This document shows, piece by piece, positions 25,173 through 34,241 of a stretch of 64,000 bases of DNA (the first letter of the stretch is position 1; each line of letters starts with the position of its first letter). Where the stretch lies: NCBI RefSeq assembly GCF_022230925.1, contig NZ_JAKKFH010000009.1:124001-188000 (forward strand), read 5' to 3'. The notes beneath the pieces were generated by a model that had not been told where the DNA came from, ran no database searches, and worked only from the letters and a program-made list of their open reading frames with translations. The DNA comes from Micromonospora alfalfae (lineage in GTDB: Bacteria > Actinomycetota > Actinomycetes > Mycobacteriales > Micromonosporaceae). A program made the position numbers and the translations under genes.

Positions 25173-26345
25173 TCACAGCACCCCGAGGCCGATGGCGAGC
25201 TGCGTGATCGTCGGTGGGGCACCCGGGTCGCGGGCGACCTGGGCGACCACGTCCCGCACGGCTGGCCGGTCGCGGACCTCAGCGGGCGCCATGCGCTCGG
25301 CCCGCAACAGGACCCGCGCCGCGTTGGCGAGGTCATCCGTGTGGAGGTATGCGCGCGCCGCATCGATCAGGTGCGCGGCGCGGTGCTCGACCGGCAGCCA
25401 CCGCCACCCGTCCCGCCCGATCGCCTTCTCGTGCCGGGCGACCGCCTGGGGCCCGTCGCCCAGTTCCACGGCGGCAGCGACCCATGCCAGTTCGACGGCA
25501 GTCGGCCCGAACGCCGTCCGGTAATGGTCCTGACCGTCGCCCACCTGAGCGGCCAACTCGGCGGCCTCGCCCAACAGCTCACCGAACACCCGATCATCAC
25601 CGGCCCTGGCCGCGATCAGCGCGGCCTGCACGAGCAGCGATCCCCGTAGCGACATCTCCTCCGGCGTGCCCGAAGCGATCTGGGAAGCGGCGGCGAGCAT
25701 CACCGGCCCTGCACGAGCCGATGCCCGCAACACCTGGCCAAGCTGCACCGCCGCGCAGGCCAACAAGACCCGGTCACCAGCGGCGGCGGACATCGCCCGA
25801 TCAGCCGCCAACCAGGCGAGGCTCCCCTCGTCCAGCTTGACCAGGAGCGCCGCCGTCACCCGATACGCCTCGACCACCGCCGCCCGTCCGGCCTCCGGGT
25901 CCTGCGCGTGGGCGCGACGCACCTCGGTCACCACAGTGGGCAGCAGCTCGACCAGACGCGGGTACCGGGCGTGCTGGAAGGTCATCCATGCATGACGCAC
26001 CTCCCGAGCCAACCGATCGGGCGACATCACGTCACGGTCCGCCAGACGACCAAAAGCCATTGGGTACGCCGACAGCGCCGCCCGAATCCGCGCGACGCCC
26101 TCGCGACGCTCGACAACCCCGGCGGGCTGGACATCACGGCCAAGCAGGGCTGCGGGATCGACCCGCAGCACCGCTGCGATCTCCCGGATGGTCGACACCC
26201 GCTCCAGGGAACGGACCCCACGCTCGACCTTGTCCACCCAGCTCTTTGACTTCCCCAACCGATCCGCGAACGACTGCTGCGACAACCTCCGCCGCACCCG
26301 CAGGTACGCGACCCGTCGGCCGATCGGCACCGGATCACGGCTCAC
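25173..26345 (-). CDS. XRE-family regulator with helical repeat domain
   Basis: A 390-residue protein with an N-terminal XRE helix-turn-helix (RVRRRLSQQSFADRLGKSKS and WVDKVERGVRS) and a long Ala-rich helical region reminiscent of TPR repeats, ending HLIDAARAYLHTDDLANAARVL. The start is GTG at 26345, overlapping the end of a small gene by 11 nt. Proteins of this build are common in actinobacteria and act as ligand- or peptide-responsive regulators, but targets are unknown. It is a neighbour and architectural paralogue of the gene at 26637. Confidence 0.8.
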   Translation of the reverse strand: MSRDPVPIGRRVAYLRVRRRLSQQSFADRLGKSKSWVDKVERGVRSLERVSTIREIAAVLRVDPAALLGRDVQPAGVVERREGVARIRAALSAYPMAFGRLADRDVMSPDRLAREVRHAWMTFQHARYPRLVELLPTVVTEVRRAHAQDPEAGRAAVVEAYRVTAALLVKLDEGSLAWLAADRAMSAAAGDRVLLACAAVQLGQVLRASARAGPVMLAAASQIASGTPEEMSLRGSLLVQAALIAARAGDDRVFGELLGEAAELAAQVGDGQDHYRTAFGPTAVELAWVAAAVELGDGPQAVARHEKAIGRDGWRWLPVEHRAAHLIDAARAYLHTDDLANAARVLLRAERMAPAEVRDRPAVRDVVAQVARDPGAPPTITQLAIGLGVL

Positions 26346-26502
26346 CCCGCCACCGCCGATCCGGCACCGCCCGAGTCGTCTCCTGCACCGGTATCCGTTC
26401 GGCCTCGGCCTGCGCGAGCAACCGGCGTTTGGCTTCGTCCCGTTCGGCAGCGTCGATCTGCTCGCCCGTGTACGGCGTGCCGGCGTCGTCCTTGCCGCTC
26501 AT
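26335..26502 (-). CDS. Small hydrophilic protein overlapping the XRE gene
   Basis: A 55-residue, highly charged protein (GEQIDAAERDEAKRRLLAQA is helical). The ATG has ggaggtggga directly upstream, and the 3' end overlaps the XRE start by 11 nt, so it is probably cotranslated. No signal peptide, cysteine or metal motif is seen. It has no recognised family. Acting as a partner of the regulator is a guess from position only. Confidence 0.6.
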   Translation of the reverse strand: MSGKDDAGTPYTGEQIDAAERDEAKRRLLAQAEAERIPVQETTRAVPDRRWRGEP

Positions 26503-26636
26503 TCCCACCTCCGCTGACAGGGGCAGGTGGTCTCGCCTTGGCGACCTGTTCGTACTGATCCCGCCCTCACTCAGCATCTGGTGAACGGTGAGTGACAGAA
26601 AGCTAGCGGGTGTCCGCTGGTCGCGCGTGCCGTCCG

Positions 26637-27806
26637 CTATCGGGCCACGGGCCGGTACGCCTCGTAGACCTCACGGAACGCGGCCGCTTCCGCCGTCCCG
26701 GTGCCCTCGATCTTTCGGAGCACTTCCCGCGCCCGCCACCAGTTCGAGGACACCACTCGCCCCGAGCGGACCGCATCGGCGGCGACGACACTCGCCTCAT
26801 CCGGCTGATCGCCGGCCACCAGTGCCATCGCGAGATCCAGACGGGCGGAAGCGGAGCGCCGTGGCCGCTCCCCACCATCGCCGCGCGGGTCCAATTCCGC
26901 CAAGGCAGTCCGGGCCATCTGCTCGGCGGCCGGGTCGCCCACCCACGACAGCGTGGTCGCCGTGTACGCCAACGCCTTCGTCGGGTCGTACCGGTAGTGG
27001 TGCTCGGCCCGCTCGGGCACCGGCAAGTTCGCTGTCAACAGTTCCAGACGATCCAGCGCATCACGCGTCCCCCGCACATCACCGAAGCGCGCCCACACCC
27101 GCGCTTCCTGGGCGGTCGCCTGGATGTACGCGGAACTACCCTGAGGCGCGACCCGCTGCGCCTGCCGCGAAAGGTTCATCGCCCGCCGGCAGTCACCCCG
27201 GGTGAGCCAGTCCCACGCCCGCGTCTCCAGACACCACGCCTGGATCTCCGGATGCTCCGCATGCTCGGCAAGAGCCATGGCCGTACGCAGATGAGCGCCT
27301 GCGGCAGGCTGTTGCAGCAGATCGATGTGCACCGTCGCCCGCAGCACCGTCAGCCAGCCACCGGCAATGACGAGCCGCCGGCGCTGCGCCAAAGTGCCAC
27401 GCCCATCGAGCAGCCGTTCCACATATGCCAACTGCCGACGCACCCTCGGAAGTAGCTCGAACGGCCGCGAGAGCGCGTACGCGCTCGCCAGGTCGTCTAC
27501 TCCGGCCTCGATCCGCACGAGCGTCTCGGCGCTGACATCGCTGGCCCGTACCCGAGCCAGCAGCTCACCGGCCTCGGCGTCGTGGTCGACGGGCTGGTCC
27601 ACCAGACGGACGAGCGCCCCGTCGGCTCGCAACACTTCGTCGAGGTGCCGAGCCGTGTCAGGGGTGGGGGCCTTCGCCCCGGTCTCCAGATCGTGCAGGT
27701 GGCTCTTGCCCCGATGGGCGAGCTGACCGAGCGCCCGCAGAGACAGTCCTTTGCTGGTCCGCAGTGCGCGAAGTTGGGCACCGAAGCGTGGATCGACCTG
27801 CGACAC
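26637..27806 (-). CDS. XRE-family regulator with helical repeat domain, second copy
   Basis: A 389-residue regulator. The helix-turn-helix is LRALRTSKGLSLRALGQLAH with RGKSHLHDLETGAKAPTPDT, and the remainder is helical, TPR-like, with AWCLETRAWDWLTRGDCRRA and YDPTKALAYTATTLSWVGDP. It has the same architecture as the gene at 25173 but limited sequence similarity in the HTH. It is divergent from the regulator at 28025 across a 218-bp gap. Confidence 0.8.
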   Translation of the reverse strand: MSQVDPRFGAQLRALRTSKGLSLRALGQLAHRGKSHLHDLETGAKAPTPDTARHLDEVLRADGALVRLVDQPVDHDAEAGELLARVRASDVSAETLVRIEAGVDDLASAYALSRPFELLPRVRRQLAYVERLLDGRGTLAQRRRLVIAGGWLTVLRATVHIDLLQQPAAGAHLRTAMALAEHAEHPEIQAWCLETRAWDWLTRGDCRRAMNLSRQAQRVAPQGSSAYIQATAQEARVWARFGDVRGTRDALDRLELLTANLPVPERAEHHYRYDPTKALAYTATTLSWVGDPAAEQMARTALAELDPRGDGGERPRRSASARLDLAMALVAGDQPDEASVVAADAVRSGRVVSSNWWRAREVLRKIEGTGTAEAAAFREVYEAYRPVAR

Positions 27807-28005
27807 GAGAGGCCCCTAATCGAAGGCAGGACAGCTCAGACCGGATCGGCGAACTACTGCTACGGACAGTGCGTCGAGCAAACACGGCGTCATGCTGATT
27901 GGACGCTCCCGTTGTCGCCGCCGCAAGGACATCTGCGTGGCTTCTCATCACTCACTGCACCGGCGTGACACCTTCGGGTGCACTCAGGGTGGCATTGGGG
28001 TGACC

Positions 28006-28019
28006 CAACGCTATCGTTG
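28006..28019. promoter_or_regulatory. Inverted repeat CAACGCTATCGTTG in divergent promoter
   Basis: A perfect caacg-ctat-cgttg palindrome 5 nt before the ATG at 28025, in the gap between two XRE-type genes. It is suitably placed as an operator or to cover the -10 of the plus-strand gene. Confidence 0.45.
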
Positions 28020-28024
28020 CTGAT

Positions 28025-28762
28025 ATGAGTGCCCCGAACACCGCTCTGCGCGTGGTCCACACGGGGATGCGCATGCGCCAGGACGACTTCGCCCGCGCGC
28101 TCCAGGCCGCCGGCCGCCGCGTCGGCGAGCCCAACGACGCCAACAAGAGACTCGTCCAGCGCTGGGAGTCCGGCGCGATCGCCGCACCGCGGCCCGTGTA
28201 CGCCCGCGCCCTGGAGGTCGTCACCGGCCTGCCGCTGCTCGGCTTCGCCGCGATACCCAATGGCCAGGTCGTCGATGACCAGCACGGCGGCCACGACCTG
28301 ACCTCGCCCATGTCCAGCCTGGCCACGCCAACGCCCAAGCCACTCGCGGTCCACGCGTCGTACGAGGGCGTCTGGCTCAGCCGCTACCAATACCACTCCA
28401 GCGGCCGGGGAGAATCATTCGCCGGGCAGCACTTCGTGGTCGTGCTCCAGCACGGCGACCGACTGACCGTGCGCAGTCTGCCCGGTTCGGCGGCATCGTC
28501 GCTGTCAATGGATCTCACCGTGGACGGTGCCGTGGTCACCGGCACCTGGGTGGAGCAGACCGATCCCGCTGGCTACTACCGGGGAGCCCGGTACCACGGC
28601 GCAATCCAGCTACTGGTGGAGCCCACCGGCCGGCGGATGGCCGGGAAATGGGTCGGGTTCGGCAAGGACATGGACGTCAACACAGGCCCCTGGGAGCTGA
28701 CATTCCGGGATGCCTCCACGTCCAAGGCGACACTCGACCAGTACAACACCTCGCCCGAGTAG
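28025..28762 (+). CDS. Helix-turn-helix protein with C-terminal beta domain
   Basis: A 245-residue protein. Residues 1-75 form an XRE-like helix-turn-helix (TGMRMRQDDFARALQAAGRR, then NKRLVQRWESGAIAAPRPVY). After a linker comes a beta-rich domain with tight GDRLTVRSLPG and TWVEQTDPAGYYRGARYHGA strands and GKWVGFGKD, which may bind a ligand. It looks like a one-component sensor regulator seen repeatedly in Streptomyces/Micromonospora, without known targets. Confidence 0.65.
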   Translation: MSAPNTALRVVHTGMRMRQDDFARALQAAGRRVGEPNDANKRLVQRWESGAIAAPRPVYARALEVVTGLPLLGFAAIPNGQVVDDQHGGHDLTSPMSSLATPTPKPLAVHASYEGVWLSRYQYHSSGRGESFAGQHFVVVLQHGDRLTVRSLPGSAASSLSMDLTVDGAVVTGTWVEQTDPAGYYRGARYHGAIQLLVEPTGRRMAGKWVGFGKDMDVNTGPWELTFRDASTSKATLDQYNTSPE

Positions 28763-28846
28763 AAGTTTCGCCGACTGATCCGCAGTTGGCTTTGCGGATG
28801 GCGTAGTACGGATTCGCCCTCAACAGGCTATTACGTCGGCTCAAGA

Positions 28847-29803
28847 TCACATCGGCGCGAGGAACTGGTTGGTGGCTTCGATGAGCAGGCTGCGGGTGCC
28901 AGGTTCGGAGCCGCTGTGGCCGGCGTCCTCCACGATGTGGAACTTCGCCTCAGGCCAGACCCGATGCAGGTCCCAGGCCTGGTTCGGCGGCGTCTTGATG
29001 TCGTAACGGCCGTTCACGATGACCGTCGGGATGTGTCGAATGCGGTCGACGCCCGCCAGGAGACCTTCCGGCGGGAGGAAGCCGCCGTTGCTGATGTAGT
29101 GGTGTGTGATGCGGGCGAACGCCAGCAGGCTGGTGTCGTCGATGACGGGCGGCGTCATCGGCAGCAGGGTGTTGGCCGAGAGCTCCCAGCTCATCCAGGC
29201 GCGGGCCGCCGGGCCGTGGACCGCGGGATCGGGGTCGGAAATGCGGCGGCCATAGGCGGCGACAAGGTCGTCCTGTTCCGTCACGGGGATCGCGGCACAG
29301 AAGGCCGCCCACTCGGCGGGAAACAGGTGCGCCGCACCCGCCGGGGTGAACGACCATGCCTCGTCCGACCTGCGAACCAGCCACAGGCCGCGGAGCACGA
29401 GTTCGGTGACCCGCTCGGCATGGGCCTGGGCGTAGGCCAGGCCGAGGGTGCTGCCCCAGCTGCCGCCGAAGACGAGCCAACGCTCGATCCCCAGGTGCTC
29501 GCGTAGCCGCTCGATGTCCGCCACCAGGTGCGGGGTGGTGTTGTGTTCCAGTGACGTCTTCGGGTCGCCCGCGAAGGGCCGGCTACGACCGCAGTTTCGC
29601 TGGTCGAACAGCACGACCCGGTAACCGGACGGGTCGAAGTACCGCCGATTGTCCGGGAGCAGGCCACCGCCGGGACCGCCGTGCAGGAACACCGCGGGTT
29701 TGCCGTCGGGATTTCCGCACAGTTCCCAGTAGAGCTCATTGCCGTGGCCGACGTCGAGCATCCCGGAGTCGTACGGCTCGACGGGCGGATACCAGTCCAT
29801 CAT
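28847..29803 (-). CDS. pip: Proline iminopeptidase
   Basis: An alpha/beta hydrolase of 318 residues that removes N-terminal proline from peptides. HGGPGGGLLPDNRRYFDP is the oxyanion region typical of Pip, VLFDQRNCGRS follows, the nucleophile is Ser115 in VFGGSWGSTLGLAY, and the acid and base are in NGRYDIKTP and EDAGHSG. The length fits the S33 family. No signal peptide is present, so it is cytoplasmic. Double ATG at 29803/29800. Confidence 0.92.
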   Translation of the reverse strand: MMDWYPPVEPYDSGMLDVGHGNELYWELCGNPDGKPAVFLHGGPGGGLLPDNRRYFDPSGYRVVLFDQRNCGRSRPFAGDPKTSLEHNTTPHLVADIERLREHLGIERWLVFGGSWGSTLGLAYAQAHAERVTELVLRGLWLVRRSDEAWSFTPAGAAHLFPAEWAAFCAAIPVTEQDDLVAAYGRRISDPDPAVHGPAARAWMSWELSANTLLPMTPPVIDDTSLLAFARITHHYISNGGFLPPEGLLAGVDRIRHIPTVIVNGRYDIKTPPNQAWDLHRVWPEAKFHIVEDAGHSGSEPGTRSLLIEATNQFLAPM

Positions 29804-29949
29804 TCAACCCCGCGGAATTTCATAGTGGATACGCCCTCTCCATACCGCGCGGTCTCGTCATCGCCTGACACGCCCGAATCCACGCTCGGCCCGTTCCGGC
29901 ACCGGCACGTTGGTCCGCGCCTGACCAACAGGTGCCCGAACGAGCTGAG

Positions 29950-30330
29950 TCAGTCGCCGACTCTCGGGGTCCCCCACGTGGACAGGCAGAACGGATGCCC
30001 GGCCGGGTCGGCGTAGACGAAGCAGTGGTCCGCGTTGGGCTGATGCTCGAATCGGGTAGCGCCGGCCGCCAGCACACGCGCTCCGGTCGCCTCCAGGTCG
30101 TCGACGAGGAACTCGAGGTGCATCTGCATCCCCACCTCGCCATCCGGCCAGGTGGGTGGCCGGTAGTCGTCGATCTGCTGGAACCCGATGTCACCGTTCG
30201 GCCCTTCTACAAGCGCCCAGGACTCGTCACCCTTCGCCACCCCGCCGGTGATCTCGGCGTAGAACCGCGCGAGCGCGATTGCGTCGGGCGCATTGACAGT
30301 CGTCAAGCTGAGCCTGATCAGGTCTGTCAT
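29950..30330 (-). CDS. VOC/glyoxalase-like protein
   Basis: A 126-residue vicinal-oxygen-chelate protein with paired beta-alpha-beta units (ALARFYAEITGGVAKG and QMHLEFLVDDLEATGARVLA, then FVYADPAGHPFCLS). Candidate metal residues are His in HLEFLV and a C-terminal Cys/Ser, weaker than true glyoxalase. Its ATG overlaps the upstream SRPBCC stop (ATGA). It is the third gene of an ArsR-led operon. Confidence 0.8.
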   Translation of the reverse strand: MTDLIRLSLTTVNAPDAIALARFYAEITGGVAKGDESWALVEGPNGDIGFQQIDDYRPPTWPDGEVGMQMHLEFLVDDLEATGARVLAAGATRFEHQPNADHCFVYADPAGHPFCLSTWGTPRVGD

Positions 30331-30854
30331 CGAACAATCTCCATCTGTTGGTATGCCGGCGTGAGCTCCTCCCAGCGTTCCTCCCATCCGCGCGCTCTGA
30401 CATCGGAGCTCCAGCCCTCCGGATGGACCGGGCCGTCGACCTCCAGCGACCGACCGAGATCATCAAGGTGGACCCGCCAACCAGAGGCGTGAAACGGGAG
30501 ATGCCCTATCGGCAGACCGCGCTCCTCGACCACCAGCCGGGTCTTGGAGCCCTCCTCGGTCAGCCACGCCTCGATCTGCCCCTCGTCGTCCGTACCCGGC
30601 TTCGTCGTCAGCAGCAGGTGGTGGGGCGCATCGCACACCTCGATGCGCGCCGGACCGGTCCAGCTGCTCGTGAAGACGGCCTGGATCGTGCTGCCGACCC
30701 GCATGTCGCCATCGACCCGGGCCATCCAGCGGGCCAGCCGCTCGGGCGTCGTACACGCCTGCCAGAGGTCGCCGATGTCCGTGTCATAGAGGTTCTCGAC
30801 CCGGACTGCTCCGCGGGTCTCGTCGAGCGTTCGCATCGTCGCGATCGTGGTCAT
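30327..30854 (-). CDS. SRPBCC (AHSA1-like) protein
   Basis: A 175-residue START-like protein. DIGDLWQACTTPERLARWMARVDGD marks the conserved 'cluster at the pocket' start of the AHSA1/ArsR-associated family, with LVVEERGL and ASGWRVHLDDLGRSL later. These proteins bind hydrophobic ligands. It overlaps the ArsR gene and the VOC gene by 4 nt each, so all three are translationally coupled. Confidence 0.85.
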   Translation of the reverse strand: MTTIATMRTLDETRGAVRVENLYDTDIGDLWQACTTPERLARWMARVDGDMRVGSTIQAVFTSSWTGPARIEVCDAPHHLLLTTKPGTDDEGQIEAWLTEEGSKTRLVVEERGLPIGHLPFHASGWRVHLDDLGRSLEVDGPVHPEGWSSDVRARGWEERWEELTPAYQQMEIVR

Positions 30855-31168
30855 CGTTGCGCCCTCTTTCCTCGTGCGATCTCGGTATGAAGAGCGTCGA
30901 GCCGGTTCTCCCAGAGCCGGCGGTACTCCCCCAGCCACTCGTCGACCTCGACGAGCGCCTCCGGGCGGAGTGTGTAGATCCGGCGCTGCGCGTCCTGGCG
31001 TACGTCGACAAGCCCGGCTTCCCGCAGCACGCGGAGATGCCGGGACACGCCCGGGCGAGCGATCGGGAGAGCCTCGGCCAGCTCTCCTGCACTCGCCGGG
31101 CGGTCGCGGAGAATATCGAGAACCGTGCGCCGGCTCTCGTCTGCCAGCGCGTGCAACACGGCGTCCAT
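30851..31168 (-). CDS. ArsR-family regulator
   Basis: A 105-residue winged-helix repressor with ADESRRTVLDILRDRPASAG, then ELAEALPIARPGVSRHLRVL as recognition helix and the beta wing DAQRRIYTLRP. It lacks metal-binding cysteines, so it belongs to the non-metal ArsR group linked to SRPBCC genes. The ATG at 31168 lies 7 nt after a TACATT box, so the mRNA is probably leaderless; a perfect operator overlaps the promoter. Confidence 0.9.
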   Translation of the reverse strand: MDAVLHALADESRRTVLDILRDRPASAGELAEALPIARPGVSRHLRVLREAGLVDVRQDAQRRIYTLRPEALVEVDEWLGEYRRLWENRLDALHTEIARGKRAQR

Positions 31169-31175
31169 GACCACG

Positions 31176-31213
31176 AATGTAACCGCTCGGTTACGTACCC
31201 ACAAGGTTACGTT
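31176..31213. promoter_or_regulatory. ArsR promoter and operator GTAACCG-CT-CGGTTAC
   Basis: On the minus strand there is a TTGTGG -35 box (31204-31199), a 17-bp spacer and a TACATT -10 box (31181-31176), 7 nt before the ArsR ATG. A perfect 7-bp-armed palindrome (31179-31194) overlaps the -10 and spacer, and a half site ggttacgt follows (31205-31212). This is what autorepression by the encoded ArsR would need. Confidence 0.75.
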
Positions 31214-31286
31214 CGATCTGTGGGTGCGAGTTCTGCCCGGTGCTCACTCCACGCCGTGCTGAAGGTCGCAGTGGATCGGCAGGAAC

Positions 31287-31330
31287 AGAAGGGCCCCCTC
31301 CCGACGACGTTGTCGGGAGGGGGCCCTTCT
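31287..31330. terminator. Strong hairpin terminator
   Basis: A perfect 19-bp inverted repeat (31287-31305 and 31312-31330) around gacgtt, just beyond the 3' end of the substrate-binding protein gene (minus strand). Its GC-rich stem and T-rich right flank ccctt fit a rho-independent terminator. Confidence 0.88.
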
Positions 31331-31345
31331 GGCTTGCGGTGTGCC

Positions 31346-33088
31346 TTACGGCTTGACGTGCGCGTTCACGAACGACGGGTAGCCGAAGACGCTGGAGATG
31401 AAGATCCCGCCGGCCTTGGAACCGTGCACGTTGTAGGCCACGTCGACGTAGAACGGCACCACCGGCGCGTGCTCCTTCATGATCCGCTCGTCGAGCTTGG
31501 CCCACTCCGGGCCCTGTTCTGCCGGGGCCAGCGCGAGGATGCGGTCCATCTCGGCGTTGACCGCCGGGTCGTTGAAGTAGGACTGGTTGCTGTTGCCCTC
31601 GGCCTTGATGGTGCGACCGTCGTAGAGCACCGGCAGGATCGAGGCCCCGCTCGGCCAGTCCGCCGCCCAGTTACCGATGTACAGGTCCCAGGGGTTGTCC
31701 TTCTTCTTGATCTCGTCGAGCTTCGCGTCGTCCGAGATGTTCCGCAGCGTGATCTTGAAGCCGGCGCGCTCCAGGTTGGCCTTGAGCTGCGCGCCCTGCT
31801 GCTGCTCGGTGGAGTTGTCGGCGACACCGAGGACCAGCTCCGGCGTCTTGCCGCCGAGCAGCTCCTTGGCCTTGTCGACGTTGCCGTTGGGGCCGGCCGG
31901 GTACGCCTCGTACGCCTTGTAACCGATGGTGGCCGGCGGCATCAGCGTGGTCAGCGGCGCGGCGACGGTTTGGCCGCCGAGCGCCTTGATCATGCCCTCG
32001 CGGTCGACGGCGTAGTTGAGCGCCTGCCGGACCTTCAGGTCGGTGACCCGCTGGTTGTTGATGACGAGCTGGTTGGCACTCGGGGTCGGGGAGAGGATCG
32101 TCCGCGACTTGAGCGCGGCGTCCCCGGCGACCTTCGCGACCAGCGAGGCCGGCACGGTGTTGAAGGCGAGCGCGCTCTGGTCGGCGCCGTTGTCGGCGAT
32201 CACCCGGTTGTTGGCGGCGTCCGCGGTCGGGCCGAAGGTCCACACGAACTGGTCCGGGTACTGGTGCCGGACGGCGTCGGTCTTCGGGTCCCAGTTGGGG
32301 TTGCGGTCCAGGGTGATCGACACGCCGACCTGGTTCTTGGCGATCTTGTACGGGCCGGACGAGAACGGTTGCTTGTCCAGGTCGACGCCGGTGTCCTTGT
32401 CGGCGGGCAGTGGCGCGGTGGTCGGCAGCGAGACCGCGAACGGCAGGTCACAGCGGGGCTTGGCGAACTCGAAGCGCAGCGTCTTCGCGTCCGGCGTGCT
32501 GAGGCCCGGCGGCAGCGACGTCTTGTTCTTCTTGAAGTCCCACTTGGTGTCGAACTGCGGGGTGTCGGCCAGCCACTCCTGGATGTAGGTCGGGCCACCG
32601 GAGAGGTCCGGGTCGAAGGACCGGGCGATGCCGTACGCGATCTCCTTGGAGGTGATCGGTCGGCCGTCCTCGAACTTCACCCCGTCCTTGACGGTGAATT
32701 CCCAGACCTTGCAGTCGTTGTTGACGTTCTTGCCCGGCGTCTCGGCCAGGTCGCCCACCAGGACCAGGCCGCCCTTGCCGTCGTCCTTCCAGGTGGTCAG
32801 GTAGCGGGCGAAGAGCGGGTTGGCCATCAGACCGGCGAACGAGTACGTCCGCTGCGGGTCGAGGTGGGAGATCGGCGACTCCCGGATGATGGTGAAGGTG
32901 CCGCCCTTCTGCGCCCCACTCACCTCGGCGGCCGGGCCCTGCGAGTCCTTGGGGTCGGTCGCGATGACCCCGGTCTGCTGCCGCTCGGTGTTCACGGTGG
33001 TGCCCTCGCCCGTGTTCTTCGAGCACGCACCCAATGCCACAACCAGAGCGATCGCGCCGCCTGCGGCAGCCACCACGCGTGGTCTCAT
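31346..33088 (-). CDS. Peptide-type ABC transporter substrate-binding lipoprotein
   Basis: A 580-residue SBP_bac_5 family protein (DppA/OppA-like). The N-terminus is a lipoprotein signal: MRPRVVAAAGGAIALVVALG then a lipobox Cys in LGACSKN. Family marks are ESPISHLDPQRTYSF, WEFTVKDGVKFEDGRPIT and LNYAVDREGMIKAL, with NWDPKTD in the middle. It probably binds peptides or similar solutes outside the membrane. It is separated from the permease gene by 156 bp, so it may also have its own promoter and be made in excess, as is usual for binding proteins. Confidence 0.92.
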   Translation of the reverse strand: MRPRVVAAAGGAIALVVALGACSKNTGEGTTVNTERQQTGVIATDPKDSQGPAAEVSGAQKGGTFTIIRESPISHLDPQRTYSFAGLMANPLFARYLTTWKDDGKGGLVLVGDLAETPGKNVNNDCKVWEFTVKDGVKFEDGRPITSKEIAYGIARSFDPDLSGGPTYIQEWLADTPQFDTKWDFKKNKTSLPPGLSTPDAKTLRFEFAKPRCDLPFAVSLPTTAPLPADKDTGVDLDKQPFSSGPYKIAKNQVGVSITLDRNPNWDPKTDAVRHQYPDQFVWTFGPTADAANNRVIADNGADQSALAFNTVPASLVAKVAGDAALKSRTILSPTPSANQLVINNQRVTDLKVRQALNYAVDREGMIKALGGQTVAAPLTTLMPPATIGYKAYEAYPAGPNGNVDKAKELLGGKTPELVLGVADNSTEQQQGAQLKANLERAGFKITLRNISDDAKLDEIKKKDNPWDLYIGNWAADWPSGASILPVLYDGRTIKAEGNSNQSYFNDPAVNAEMDRILALAPAEQGPEWAKLDERIMKEHAPVVPFYVDVAYNVHGSKAGGIFISSVFGYPSFVNAHVKP

Positions 33089-33244
33089 GAAGTACCCCCT
33101 TCACCCATGTGCCGTGCGATTTCGTCGGGGCGAGAACCGCCGACGTCCCGAGGATCGTAAGGAAGAAAACCTTCGAGTTGTGTAACAGTTGTCGATAACT
33201 TCCGCCACAGCCCAGCCACCAGCCACACGCTGGACATCGACAGG

Positions 33245-34231
33245 TCAGCGCAGCCGCACCCGCGGGTCGATGGCCGCGTAGAGCAGGTCCACCAGCACGT
33301 TCGCCAACACCACGAAGACCGCGGCGATCAGCACGGTGGCCATGATGGTGGGCAGATCACCCGAGCGCACCGCGTCCACCGCCGTACGCCCCAAGCCCTG
33401 GATGCCGAACGTCGTCTCGGTGATCACCGTGCCGCCGAGCGCCCCGCCCACATCCAGGCCGGCGATGGTCACCACCGGAGTGATCGCCGCACGCAGCGCG
33501 TGCCTTCCGTACACAGTGGGTTTGGCCAGGCCCTTGGCCCGCGCGGTCCGGACGAAGTCCTCCGACAGCGTCTCCAACATCTGCGCCCGGGACAACCGGG
33601 CGTAGATCGCCGAGAAGAGGAAGGCCAGCGCCACCCAGGCGAGCACCAGCCCACTGGCCCACTTCGCCGGATTGTCGAAGAGGGACGTGTAGCTGGGCAC
33701 CGGCAACAGCCGCAGGTTGTAGACGAACACCAACAGCAGCACCGCGCCCACGAAGTAGAGCTGCAACGAGGCCCCGGTCAGCGAGAAGCCGATCGCCAGG
33801 CGGTCCAGCCAGGTGCCCCGCCGCAACGCGGACACCATTCCGAGGCCGACCCCGAGCAGCAACCAGAGGATCGCCGCCGGGATCACGATGCTCAACGTCA
33901 CCGGCAGCACCCGGGCGATGGTGTCCGAGACCGCCTCGTTGGTGACGTACGACCAGCCCAGGCAGGGCGCGTCGCACCGGCCGCCCTGGGCGCTGCCCAG
34001 GTCACGACCGGTCACGATTCCCTTCATGTAACCGGCGTACTGGCTGATCAGCGGGTCGTTCAGACCCAGGTCGTCGCGGACCCGCTCCAGCCGCTCGGGG
34101 TTGCAGTTCTTCGAGCAGATGCTGCTGACCGGGTCACGCGGCAGAGCGAAGAACATCAGGAAGGTCAACACGCTCACCGCGAACAGGGTCAGCGTGGCGG
34201 AGAACAGCCGCTTGATCAGAAACCGTGACAT
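33245..34231 (-). CDS. Peptide-type ABC permease (DppB-like)
   Basis: A 328-residue permease starting MSRFLIKRLFSATLTLFAVS, with the DppB pattern VLTFLMFFALPRDP, a large external loop (about residues 35-95), and the EAA-type coupling stretch VRTARAKGLAKPTVYGRHAL. About six transmembrane helices. It partners with the permease at 34242; the two genes are 10 nt apart. Confidence 0.92.
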   Translation of the reverse strand: MSRFLIKRLFSATLTLFAVSVLTFLMFFALPRDPVSSICSKNCNPERLERVRDDLGLNDPLISQYAGYMKGIVTGRDLGSAQGGRCDAPCLGWSYVTNEAVSDTIARVLPVTLSIVIPAAILWLLLGVGLGMVSALRRGTWLDRLAIGFSLTGASLQLYFVGAVLLLVFVYNLRLLPVPSYTSLFDNPAKWASGLVLAWVALAFLFSAIYARLSRAQMLETLSEDFVRTARAKGLAKPTVYGRHALRAAITPVVTIAGLDVGGALGGTVITETTFGIQGLGRTAVDAVRSGDLPTIMATVLIAAVFVVLANVLVDLLYAAIDPRVRLR

Positions 34232-34241
34232 GAGTCCACCC

